Source: an uncultured Collinsella sp. (GTDB lineage: Bacteria > Actinomycetota > Coriobacteriia > Coriobacteriales > Coriobacteriaceae). From it: DNA of 64,000 nt. Positions 1 to 8,962 of this stretch are shown here, in pieces. Position 1 is the first letter of the stretch, and every line of letters begins with the position of its first letter. The notes under the pieces were generated by a model. That model had not been told where the DNA came from and searched no databases. It worked only from the letters and a program-made list of their open reading frames with translations. The DNA lies in NCBI GenBank assembly GCA_902496115.1, contig CABUZK010000005.1, positions 1 through 64,000 of the forward strand, written 5' to 3'. A program made the position numbers and the translations under genes.

Positions 1-2941
1 CCGCCTTGTAATCCTCGTAGTGTAGACGCGGGTCGCAGCAGATCTGGCGCAGCTTGGTGAGCTCGGCGAGTACCTTGAGCTTGTCCTTCTTAAACTCCCC
101 GGCCTCGCGGTGCTGCACCTGCTGGGCGATGCGGTCCTGATTTGCCAGGTAAAGCTTGCGCTGCTCACCGGCGAGCTGAGCCACGACAGTGTCCTCGATC
201 TTTTCGGGCAGATCGGCCACCACGTCTTCCTTTATGCGGCGCAGCAAAAACGGCGACACGAGCGCCTGCAGGCGAGCGGCGCTGTCACCCTCGGCGTGCT
301 CGACCGGGCTTTCGAAGCGTTTGGCAACCGACTCGCGCGTGCCAAGCAGGCCCGGCATCAAAAAGTCGAAGATGCTCCAAAGCTCGGACAAGCGGTTTTC
401 GATGGGCGTGCCCGTCAGGGCAAAGCGCACGCCGGCCGGCAGGCGCTTGGCGGCACGCGCCACCTGGGTGAGCGGGTTTTTAATGTACTGGGCCTCGTCG
501 AGCACCACGCGGGCAAAATCCTGCTCGACGTACTCGTCGATATCGCGCCGCATAAGGTCATACGACGTCACGACCACGTTATGCTCGGCCACGCCGGCAA
601 TCTGCACGCGACGCTGCGCCTTGGCGCCCACGATGGCGCACGCATCGAGCGACGGGGCAAAGCGCTCCAGCTCGGCGGTCCAGTTGTACACAAGAGACGC
701 GGGACACACCACAAGCGTGGGTTTAGTGTCCCCCGCCTCCATGCGCGCCAGGATATGCGCGATCATCTGGAGCGTTTTGCCTAGGCCCATGTCGTCGGCC
801 AAGATGCCGCCAAGGCCCAGGTGTTCGAGCGAGCCGAGCCACTGGTAGCCGTCGACCTGGTAGCCACGCAGCGTGGCCTTGAGCGAGGCAGGTACCGTAA
901 AGTCCATCTTGCCGAGCGTGTCCAGGCGCTCGACGGTACGGCGGAACGCAGCGTCGCGATCGGCCTCGAGCGCGGGCGTGCGCGCGAGCATGCTATCGAC
1001 AAAAAGGGTGCTCGACGCGGGAAGCGACACGCCGTCGAGCAGGTCGACGGCATCGACCCCCAGATCCTCGGCAAGGCCAAACGCGGCGCGCGCCCCCTCG
1101 TCCAGGCGAATGATGTCGCCCGACGTAAGGCGCGCAAACGTCTGGTGACGCTTGTAGGAGTCGAGGTAGATGGCAAGGTCTGCCGCCGAAAGGCCGCTCG
1201 CGCCCAGCTCGACGTCGAGCAGGTTGCTCTTGACGGTCGCACGCACCGAAAGCTTGGGCGCAGGGCGGACCGAGACCTGGCGCAGGCGGTCGCTGAGCAT
1301 GACCTCGCCCAGCTCGGACAGGGCAGACAGGCCCTCGGTCAGCAAGCGGAACAGGCTCTCGTCATCGCGTTCCTCAAACGCCAGGCCGCCCTCGTAAAAG
1401 TCGAAATACAGGGCCGCCGTGTCCATAACGCGAAACTCTGCCACCTCGTCGCGCGGCGGCACGCCCGGGCGCTGCTCTTCGAAGGGGCTGCCCGGAGCGC
1501 CCAGGCTAAAGAGATCCGCTGACCAATCGCCGTAGCTAACCGTAATTTTGCAGGTCACGAGCCCATCGTCGACGCCGATTGCCATAGCAAAGCCCGGCTC
1601 GGGTGCCACGGTATCGAGCGCGGCGGGCGCGGTGAGGTCGGTGTAGTCGCGCAAAATGGGTAGAGCCATACGACAGAACTCCCCCACCTGGTCGACAGCG
1701 ATATGGACCGGCGTGCGACAGGGCAGCAAGCGCGATAGGAACGGCGCCGCATGCTGGGCAAACGCTACATCGGTGCGGCGCGCACGGCGGGTGTCGACCA
1801 GATAAGCTACGTCGCCCGAAGCAAAGCAGTATGCATCGGCCGGCAGGCGCAGATCGTAGCTACCACCAGCCGCCGGCGCGATTTTGGCGGCAAGGAGCGG
1901 TGGGCGCTTAGCGGACGCCTCGTCCTCCCCTTGCGGAGACAGCTCAACCGCCACGTCATAGGCGCGATGAGTCGTCGTCCCCCGCGACCAAGCGGGCTCA
2001 AAGGAGATGGTCTGGCCGCGCAGCAGGTCCAGCACATATACGATGCTATGCTCGGACAGCGGCAACTGACGCTCGGCGACAAAACCGCTGCGGGCAAAGT
2101 CGTACGACGCCGAACGCGAGCTTGTGATGTCATCGAGATAGGCAACTGTCGTCACGACAAGGTTGAGCAGCTTTGTCGACACGTCTTCGAAGGCTTCGGG
2201 CGTATGGACAAACGTGAGGTTCTTGCCGTACGAGAAGGTGCCGCCGCGCACGTAGGCATCGGCCATGCCGTCGATATCCTTGACCACATAGGACACCGAA
2301 CCGCAGCGAATGCGAAGCTCGAGCGCCCAGCTAAAGCGGTCGGCAAACAGTGGATTGTAGTACGGCACCAGCGAGGGCTCCAACACCGCCTTGGGGGCAT
2401 CGGGATCCACGCTGCCGGCGAGCTTGCGGCGCATGCTCGCCAGCTCATCCATGCGCGCGTCCGAAAGATCGGAGAGCGCCGCCATGAGGCTGGGACTCGT
2501 GGGGACGGGCGCCGGAAAGGGAAAGTTGGGGTTGACGGCCGGCGCTTTGGGCGCGGTGCGAACGGGCTGTTTCGGCTGCGCCGTAAACGTGCGAACCGGT
2601 GTGCGCAGGCCTTCGACGGGCTCGGCGCCGCTGGCATCCAAATACGCCAGCGCCGTGGCAATAGCGTGCTTGCACATACCGGGATAGCGGTATGCGGCGG
2701 GGCAATCGCAGTCGTAGTCGATCACCTCGTGCTCGTCCATGTCGAGCGCCACGTGCGTCTTGTACAGGTCACCGCGCGAGCCGCGCACCGAGCCCTCAAC
2801 CGTCACGTTTTTGGAGAAGCGCGAGCCGCTGTCCTCGATCGACAGCACGGCGCCGTTGAGCATGAGCGAACGCCCCTTCATAAAGGTGCCGCTCAACGCC
2901 GCCTCTTTGCGAAGCGCCTGCACAAACGTCCCCTGCGCCAT
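1..2941 (-). CDS. SWIM zinc-finger SNF2-family helicase (C-terminus beyond window)
   Basis: Swi2/Snf2 DNA translocase, cut by the left edge so that the C-terminal helicase half is incomplete. Reading the minus strand from the ATG at 2941, the N-terminal 120 residues contain a SWIM zinc-binding motif (CDCPAAYRYPGMCKH), followed by about 500 residues of family-typical linker. The SNF2 ATPase then starts with Walker A ADDMGLGKTLQ (near 780-815) and has the DEAQ box VLDEAQYIKN and the LTGTPIENRLSELWSIF motif. The frame stays open to base 1. It starts 28 bp after the dnaE stop on the same strand, so the two are probably co-transcribed. Bacterial SWIM-SNF2 proteins are assumed to act on DNA-protein complexes or in repair; the substrate is not known. 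Confidence 0.93.
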   Translation of the reverse strand, partial: MAQGTFVQALRKEAALSGTFMKGRSLMLNGAVLSIEDSGSRFSKNVTVEGSVRGSRGDLYKTHVALDMDEHEVIDYDCDCPAAYRYPGMCKHAIATALAYLDASGAEPVEGLRTPVRTFTAQPKQPVRTAPKAPAVNPNFPFPAPVPTSPSLMAALSDLSDARMDELASMRRKLAGSVDPDAPKAVLEPSLVPYYNPLFADRFSWALELRIRCGSVSYVVKDIDGMADAYVRGGTFSYGKNLTFVHTPEAFEDVSTKLLNLVVTTVAYLDDITSSRSASYDFARSGFVAERQLPLSEHSIVYVLDLLRGQTISFEPAWSRGTTTHRAYDVAVELSPQGEDEASAKRPPLLAAKIAPAAGGSYDLRLPADAYCFASGDVAYLVDTRRARRTDVAFAQHAAPFLSRLLPCRTPVHIAVDQVGEFCRMALPILRDYTDLTAPAALDTVAPEPGFAMAIGVDDGLVTCKITVSYGDWSADLFSLGAPGSPFEEQRPGVPPRDEVAEFRVMDTAALYFDFYEGGLAFEERDDESLFRLLTEGLSALSELGEVMLSDRLRQVSVRPAPKLSVRATVKSNLLDVELGASGLSAADLAIYLDSYKRHQTFARLTSGDIIRLDEGARAAFGLAEDLGVDAVDLLDGVSLPASSTLFVDSMLARTPALEADRDAAFRRTVERLDTLGKMDFTVPASLKATLRGYQVDGYQWLGSLEHLGLGGILADDMGLGKTLQMIAHILARMEAGDTKPTLVVCPASLVYNWTAELERFAPSLDACAIVGAKAQRRVQIAGVAEHNVVVTSYDLMRRDIDEYVEQDFARVVLDEAQYIKNPLTQVARAAKRLPAGVRFALTGTPIENRLSELWSIFDFLMPGLLGTRESVAKRFESPVEHAEGDSAARLQALVSPFLLRRIKEDVVADLPEKIEDTVVAQLAGEQRKLYLANQDRIAQQVQHREAGEFKKDKLKVLAELTKLRQICCDPRLHYEDYKA

Positions 2942-2969
2942 CACTTCCTCCAATCTCACCCGGGGTAGC

Positions 2970-5900
2970 TTAGATAACCGTCACGCGGCCTTGGTTGCCG
3001 ACGATGGCCTTTGCCTCTGCCAGCAGCGGAATCGAGCGTGCATTGACCTTGGCCGGCACCTCGGCACGCAGCACGCGCCCGTCGACTTGCTCAATAAAGA
3101 TCTCCACGCGGTCGCCGCCCGGGTTGGTGGTGAGCACCGTGGCCAGGCGCGCCATATTGCCCTGGCTAAATCGGCTGTTGGGCACCATGACCTCAAAGAC
3201 CTTGGGCTTGTTTTTCTCCTCGCTAAGCTCCAGCGGCACAATCTCCTGCGCGATGATCTGGTCACCGCGGTCCGAGCGCTCGAGCTTGCCCTTAATGCGC
3301 ACAAACGCGTCAGACAGCTGCGCGCCGGTCTCGGGATCGACCTCGCCGTACAGGTACCCCTCGGCCTCCTTGTAGGTCTTGGGGAACACCACGACCGTGG
3401 CCTCGCCTTCCATGTCCTCGAGCTGCACGATGCCCATGGGGTCGCCGTTTTTGGTCACGCGCTTGGACACGCTCGAGACCATGCCGGCCCACCACAGCGC
3501 CTTGCCCTCGGGAATCTCCTGGTTGATGGTGCCGCCCGTGGGGTTTTGCACCTCGTAGCCGGTGTCGATCTGCGAGAACGAGAAGTCGCGCGCTTTGCTA
3601 AGTGCATACTCAAACGGGCGCAGCGGGTGGTCCGAGACATAGATGCCCAGAACCTCCTTCTCCTGGCTCAGCTTAAGGTGGCGGTCCCACTCCTGGCCAT
3701 CCGGATCGGGCACGCTCACCTCAAAGCCCGAGCCCTCAACGTCGCCAAACATATCGAAGAACGACGTCTGGCCGCTCGCGCGATCTTTCTGGCGCTTTAC
3801 CGCGGCATCGATGATGTTCTCGGGGTTGTTCTTATCCACAAAGTGCATCATCTGGCGACGCGGATACCCCGTGGAGTCGAAGGCGCCTGCCTTGATCAGC
3901 GATTCGATCACGCGGCGGTTTGCCTGGCTCGAGTCCACGCGCTCGACAAAGTCGTGCAGTGTCTTAAACGGGCCGCCCGCCTCGCGCTCGGCGATAATCG
4001 CCTGCGCCACGCCGGTGCCCACGCCGCGGATGCCGGCCAGACCAAAGCGCACGCCCTCCTTGGTAGCCGTGAACTCGGTACCGGACTCGTTGACATCTGG
4101 CGAAAGCACGGGGATGCCGTCGTGACGGCACGCCGATACGTAATGCACGATCTTGTCGGTCTTGCCCGTGTAGGACGTCAGAACGGCCGCCATGTACTCG
4201 TGCGGATAGTGCGCCTTGAGCCACGCCGTCTGCATAACCAGGATGGCGTAGCCGGCGGAGTGTGACTTGTTGAAGGCGTAGGATGCGAACTCAAGAACAT
4301 CGTCCCAAATCTTCTGGGCGACCTCGCGCGTGTAGTTGTTCTTGATGGCGCCGTTCATCCAGTGGTCGTAGGTGGTCTCGTCCGAGCCATCCTCCCAGTG
4401 GAGCACCGTCGACGTGAGCAGCTTGATTTTCTTCTTAGCCACGGGCTTACGGATACGCGAGTCCGATTCGCCCTTGGAGAAGCCGCACATCTCGACGGAG
4501 ATGAGCATAACCTGCTCCTGGTAGACCATGGTGCCGTAGGTTTCGCCCAGGATGTCGTCCAGACGGTCATCGTAGGAGACGGCCGGCTCCTTGCCGTTCA
4601 TACGGTTGATGTAGGACGAGACCATGCCGGCGCCCAGCGGGCCCGGGCGGTACAGGGCGATCAATGCCACGACGTGCTTGTACTCGGTGGGCTTCATGTT
4701 CTTGATCGTGGCCGTCATGCCGGCGGACTCGACCTGGAAGACGCCAGCGGTGTGGCCGGAACCCATGAGCTTAAAGATCTCGGGGTCGTCAAAGGGAATC
4801 TCTTCCTCTTTGATGTCGATGCCGAAGTTCTTTTTGATGTTTGCCTTTGCCTTGGAGATAACCGTCAGCGTACGCAGGCCCAAGAAGTCCATCTTGAGCA
4901 GGCCCATGTCGGCAACGGTATGACCCTCGTACTGGGTAATCTCGACGCCGCCCTTGGTATCGAGCTTGGTGGGCACGTGCTCGTTGACGGGGTCACGGCA
5001 GATCAGAACGGCGCACGCGTGCACGCCCTCGCCACGGGTGAGGCCCTCGATCGAGAGCGCCGTGTCGATGATGCGGCGGGCGTCGTCATCCTTTTTATAG
5101 GCCTCGGCAAAGTCGGGGTTAAACAGATCCTCTTTGCCGGGCTGCTTGTCGAGCACCTGCTTGAGCTTGACCTTGGGGTCGCTCGAGACCATCTTGGACA
5201 GGCGCTGGCCCATGTAGACCGGGTAGTCCAGGACGCGCGCGGCGTCGTTGATGGCCTGCTTGGCCTTGATGGTCGAGTAGGTAATGACGTGGGTAACTTT
5301 CTCGGGGCCGTAGAGCTGGCGAACGTGCTCCACGACCTCGAGGCGCCGCTCATCGTCGAAGTCCATATCGATATCGGGCATCTCGGTACGCTGCGGAGAC
5401 AGGAACCTCTCGAACATCAGGCCGTTCTCGAGCGGGTCGAACGCAGTGATGTTCATGGCGTAGGCGACGATAGCGCCGGCGGCCGAGCCACGGCCGGGGC
5501 CGACGCCGATGCCGTTGTCCTTGGCCCATTGCACGTACTCGGCAACGATCAAGAAGTAGGCGGCAAAGCCCTTGTCGCAGATGACCTTGTATTCGTACTC
5601 AAAGCGCTCTTTGATGTTGACGCCACCGATCTCGCGCGTGGCCCAGTCGTCACCGTAGTGCTGGCGCAGGCCCTTCTCGCACTCGCGGCGGAACTGGCTC
5701 TCGTGCGTCTCGCCGGGGTCGAGCAGCGGGAAGCGCGGCAGGATGATGGAATCCCAGTCCAGCTCTACGTAGCACTTGTCGGCAACCTCGAGCGTGTTGT
5801 CGCAGGCCTCGGGGCAATACGGGAACATCGCCCGCATCTCCTCCTCGGTCTTCATGTAAAACTCCGAGCCGGTCATGCGCATGCGGTTGGGGTCATCGAC

Positions 5901-6773
5901 CTTGGCGTTCATGCCGATACACATGATGACGTCCTGCACGGGCGCGTCCTCGCGGCGCAGGTAGTGGAAGTCGTTGGTGGCGATGACCTTGACCCCCACC
6001 TGCTTGGCGATGTCGATGAGCGTGCGGTCCATCTGCTCGTCGGTCAGGCCGTTGTCGGTGGTGATGCCGTGTTCCTGGATCTCGATGTAGAAGTCGCCGG
6101 GCTCGAAGGTGTCACGGAAGGTCTCGGCCCACTTGATGGCGCCTTCCATGTCGCCGCGGTCGATGTATTTGGGGATGATGCCCGCGATGCAGGCGCTGGT
6201 GCAGATCATGCCCTTGGCATGGCGGCGCAGGTTGTCGAGCGTCACGCGCGGCTTGTAGTAAAAGCCCTGCACGGCGGCCTCGGAAACCGTCTGCATCAGG
6301 TTGACGTAGCCCTCCTGGTCCTTGGCCAGAAGGATCATGTGGTAGAGCTCGGGCTTGTGGTCGCGAGCAAGGGTCTCGTCCGGCGTAAAGTAGACCTCGC
6401 ACCCAAAGATAGGCTTGATGACCAGCGGCGGCTTAAGCTCGTCGATATTGCCCTTCTCGTCCCACATGGCCATGTCTTTGACGTACTGGGCATGCTCGCG
6501 CGGGTTCGCCTCGGGGTCGGGCTCCACCAGCTCGTCGCGGCGATCCTTTTCCAAGAAGGCCTTGTCGTGGCTCCACGTCTTGTACTCGGGCGTGTTGTGG
6601 TTGACGGCGTCGCAGGCCAGCGCCAGATCGGGCACGCCATACATGTAGCCGTGGTCGGTAATGGCCACAGCGGGCATGCCAAGCTCAACGGCACGGTTGA
6701 CCATATCCTGGATACGGGTTGCGCCGTCTAGCATGGAGAAAACAGTGTGATTGTGCAGATGGACGAATGCCAT
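2970..6773 (-). CDS. dnaE: DNA polymerase III subunit alpha (DnaE)
   Basis: Catalytic subunit of the replicative DNA polymerase, 1267 residues, a normal length for the DnaE1 class. The N-terminus is a PHP domain (HLHNHTVFSMLDGA, TDHGYMYG). The polymerase active site carries GPGRGSAAG and the catalytic aspartates in PDIDMDFDDERR at about residues 463-474. The helix-hairpin-helix region (LAGIRGVGTG), the beta-clamp-binding and OB-fold region and a C-terminal tail follow. Residues about 55-115 hold a charged insertion within the PHP domain. The start is the ATG giving MAFVHLHNH, which is where the family begins. SNF2 follows 28 bp downstream on the same strand. Confidence 0.98.
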   Translation of the reverse strand: MAFVHLHNHTVFSMLDGATRIQDMVNRAVELGMPAVAITDHGYMYGVPDLALACDAVNHNTPEYKTWSHDKAFLEKDRRDELVEPDPEANPREHAQYVKDMAMWDEKGNIDELKPPLVIKPIFGCEVYFTPDETLARDHKPELYHMILLAKDQEGYVNLMQTVSEAAVQGFYYKPRVTLDNLRRHAKGMICTSACIAGIIPKYIDRGDMEGAIKWAETFRDTFEPGDFYIEIQEHGITTDNGLTDEQMDRTLIDIAKQVGVKVIATNDFHYLRREDAPVQDVIMCIGMNAKVDDPNRMRMTGSEFYMKTEEEMRAMFPYCPEACDNTLEVADKCYVELDWDSIILPRFPLLDPGETHESQFRRECEKGLRQHYGDDWATREIGGVNIKERFEYEYKVICDKGFAAYFLIVAEYVQWAKDNGIGVGPGRGSAAGAIVAYAMNITAFDPLENGLMFERFLSPQRTEMPDIDMDFDDERRLEVVEHVRQLYGPEKVTHVITYSTIKAKQAINDAARVLDYPVYMGQRLSKMVSSDPKVKLKQVLDKQPGKEDLFNPDFAEAYKKDDDARRIIDTALSIEGLTRGEGVHACAVLICRDPVNEHVPTKLDTKGGVEITQYEGHTVADMGLLKMDFLGLRTLTVISKAKANIKKNFGIDIKEEEIPFDDPEIFKLMGSGHTAGVFQVESAGMTATIKNMKPTEYKHVVALIALYRPGPLGAGMVSSYINRMNGKEPAVSYDDRLDDILGETYGTMVYQEQVMLISVEMCGFSKGESDSRIRKPVAKKKIKLLTSTVLHWEDGSDETTYDHWMNGAIKNNYTREVAQKIWDDVLEFASYAFNKSHSAGYAILVMQTAWLKAHYPHEYMAAVLTSYTGKTDKIVHYVSACRHDGIPVLSPDVNESGTEFTATKEGVRFGLAGIRGVGTGVAQAIIAEREAGGPFKTLHDFVERVDSSQANRRVIESLIKAGAFDSTGYPRRQMMHFVDKNNPENIIDAAVKRQKDRASGQTSFFDMFGDVEGSGFEVSVPDPDGQEWDRHLKLSQEKEVLGIYVSDHPLRPFEYALSKARDFSFSQIDTGYEVQNPTGGTINQEIPEGKALWWAGMVSSVSKRVTKNGDPMGIVQLEDMEGEATVVVFPKTYKEAEGYLYGEVDPETGAQLSDAFVRIKGKLERSDRGDQIIAQEIVPLELSEEKNKPKVFEVMVPNSRFSQGNMARLATVLTTNPGGDRVEIFIEQVDGRVLRAEVPAKVNARSIPLLAEAKAIVGNQGRVTVI

Positions 6774-7013
6774 GTGATGAGCTCCGATGCGGGTTCGTGT
6801 TCTGACTGAACGATTTTACCGCACGGCACGGACAGCACCCGAACCTAGCCAAACCAACACGGGCAGTCTTTTTGGGACCGTCAAAAAGGGGAATGAGTGC
6901 ATCCAGATATATCGAGTATTACTGGAACCTCGGCGATGCACGGAATGATATGTGACGAATAGTCATGCCCATCAAGAAGGCTCGACGCTTCGGATAGCTC
7001 GTCAATCGATATA

Positions 7014-8213
7014 TCAATTCTTGGAGACATGTATTCCTACCATTTTCAATGAAACAACGGCGGTAATTGCTATCGCGATTGCACCAATAACACCGAGCGC
7101 TATCTGAATGGGATATAACCCCAACACATATCCAAATATGGAGAAAAACATTGCAGAAAAGAGAGCCCTTACCAGAGACGCGACGGAAAGGATCGTCGCG
7201 CGGAGATCGTCCGCTATCGCGTCTTGGATTAAGTTTTCCGAAGTGATGTACACCACTTCTGGGAGAAAACAAAGCACCATGCTAAGGCCAAACAAACACA
7301 GCGGATTTGAAGCGAACCACGGAAGAATCATGAAAAGACCGGCCTCGATTAGCATCGAGCCGAGCATGGTATTTCTTTTCCCGAAACGCGATGAGAAGAA
7401 ATCTGCTGCAATGTAGGCCGTCGCATTTACTGCATAGGATGCACCGAAGAAGATTCCTATTATGGAGACGGGAGCATCAAATGCGTCGAATACCAACTGA
7501 TTCAAGTTGTAATAACTCCCATAGAATCCATCGAGCATGCTTGTGCCGATTAGAAGAAGCAACACCGCAAAAGCGGATTCTCCAATGCACCAGGTTTCGC
7601 GTCTGAAGATCTTGGCTACGTCAAACCTTTCCTCCCCAGAGTTTTTGGAATGGGTCGTTTCCATCCTCTCAATGGGATACAGAAGGAAAAGCTGCAGGAG
7701 ATAGAAAACGGAAACGCATACGTAGAGGGCACTCCAAGATACTTGGGCAATGAATGATCCAAGTACGATTGCCACTCCCGTCGCGATTGATTGCGCGGCA
7801 AGCAGCCGAGCGTTGATGGTGAGGAAGCGCTCTCCTTGACCGGCATTTCGGGCAATTTCATATAAAAGTGCCTGTTCGGATCCCGATTGAAGGGAGTAGG
7901 CGAGTGCCTCAACAAGGGAAAGCGCGACGAGAAAGGGGCCTGAAATCAACAGCATGCCAGCCGTATGGAAGAAAAGAAGCAGAACGCCCACTTGAATCGA
8001 GAACTTCTTTCCAAAGAAATCGCCTACCAGCCCTGTTGGCAGCTCGAGGACGACCGTCGCAATGTTAAACAGGGCTTGATAAAGCGCGATTTCCGTGACA
8101 GACATTCCTTTCTCCGCAAGGAAAAGTAGAAAAACTCCCCGATTTAAAACAAATCCCGCGAGAACGAAAAAGGCGGAATAGACGTGCAACTGCGCAGTGG
8201 CATTCTTGTTCAT
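7014..8213 (-). CDS. MFS transporter, AT-rich
   Basis: Major facilitator superfamily permease of 399 residues with about 12 hydrophobic helices. The segment between helices 2 and 3 (LPTGLVGDFFGKKFSIQVG) is the MFS loop signature (G-x3-D-x-G-K-K). The start ATG at 8213 has a good AGGAG box. The gene is visibly richer in A+T than its neighbours, including many AGA, ATA and TTG codons, which suggests recent acquisition. Family resemblance is to drug- or metabolite-efflux MFS proteins, but no substrate can be read from sequence. The gene stands alone between DUF3284 and dnaE, all on the same strand. Confidence 0.85.
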   Translation of the reverse strand: MNKNATAQLHVYSAFFVLAGFVLNRGVFLLFLAEKGMSVTEIALYQALFNIATVVLELPTGLVGDFFGKKFSIQVGVLLLFFHTAGMLLISGPFLVALSLVEALAYSLQSGSEQALLYEIARNAGQGERFLTINARLLAAQSIATGVAIVLGSFIAQVSWSALYVCVSVFYLLQLFLLYPIERMETTHSKNSGEERFDVAKIFRRETWCIGESAFAVLLLLIGTSMLDGFYGSYYNLNQLVFDAFDAPVSIIGIFFGASYAVNATAYIAADFFSSRFGKRNTMLGSMLIEAGLFMILPWFASNPLCLFGLSMVLCFLPEVVYITSENLIQDAIADDLRATILSVASLVRALFSAMFFSIFGYVLGLYPIQIALGVIGAIAIAITAVVSLKMVGIHVSKN

Positions 8214-8316
8214 TTGACACTCCTAACGGCTATTTTTGTCGGGCCGATCGCTACTGACTCGAAGCCTGAAGTGTTCATAGTTGATGTGAAGAGCGGTAAA
8301 GCTTTTGCACAGGGTA

Positions 8317-8826
8317 TCAATGGAATACATCCGAAGCGTTTTCGGCAGTATCATCGGCGAAGGCGGGATTAGCCTTTACGCGGCGCTCACTCTCAATGTA
8401 TTTGACGATTTGATCAATCGTCTGGTTGGCGTGGCTCTTGAGCTTGCGCTCATAGAAGAAGAGGCCGAGCTTGCCGCGCGTGCCAGACGTGTTGCCACCC
8501 ACACCCTGAAAATCCTCGGTATAGGTGAGCTCGCAGGCACCATCACCAGCAGGTGCAACCTCATAGCGCATGGTATTGATGCCCGCCGCATACTGAAAAC
8601 GGACCTCATAGAGACACGGGTAGTCAAAGTGCTTGATCTTAACCTTGATCGCCGTGCCCTTGGCCTTGCCTTTTGCGGACTGGGCGCGCTTCTCGTACTT
8701 ATAGCCGTTGAGCTTGTTGCGGCTGGGACGCTTGCCCGTGGCGTTCTCGATATCCTGCATGATGGACCCCGCCAGAGCGTCAAAAAGCTCCTCCGGCGTC
8801 ACCTTAAGCGTTTTGGTGAACTGCAT
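8317..8826 (-). CDS. DUF3284 domain protein
   Basis: A 169-residue protein matching my memory of the DUF3284 family (N-terminal KTLKVTPEELFDAL, a basic middle with GKRPSRNKLNGYKY, and a C-terminal helix SHANQTIDQIVKYI). The fold is probably START-like/SRPBCC, inferred from the alternating strands and the closing helix. In Firmicutes such genes often sit near beta-glucoside PTS genes; here the PTS unit is 20 kb away. It has a strong SD (TAAGGAG) before the ATG at 8826. No enzymatic motif is visible. Confidence 0.7.
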   Translation of the reverse strand: MQFTKTLKVTPEELFDALAGSIMQDIENATGKRPSRNKLNGYKYEKRAQSAKGKAKGTAIKVKIKHFDYPCLYEVRFQYAAGINTMRYEVAPAGDGACELTYTEDFQGVGGNTSGTRGKLGLFFYERKLKSHANQTIDQIVKYIESERRVKANPAFADDTAENASDVFH

Positions 8827-8887
8827 GATGGCTCCTTATTCGTTTGAACCGTTCGAGCCATTGTACCGCCCCAGGCTCTCCCATGCG

Positions 8888-8950
8888 TTGCGGTGAAATG
8901 CGGACTGTTTGGCGGCTCTTTTGGCCAAAACAGTCCGTATTCCACCGCAA
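8888..8950. repeat. Palindromic repeat, copy A (divergent copy)
   Basis: Imperfect hairpin between addA and DUF3284. The left arm begins TTGCGGTGAAATGCGGACTG and the right arm is its near complement ending CCACCGCAA; two mismatches and one bulge separate the arms. The same arm sequence recurs with perfect arms at 19991-20059 and 21516-21586, so this is a dispersed element and not simply a terminator, though it could serve as one here between two same-strand genes. Confidence 0.85.
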
Positions 8951-8962
8951 GTTATCTGAGGA

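Noticed and set aside
4362..6731. 789-codon open frame antisense to dnaE
   Set aside because: No recognisable motifs and Leu/Val/His-rich composition typical of an antisense frame in high-GC DNA; dnaE motifs on the other strand are unmistakable.
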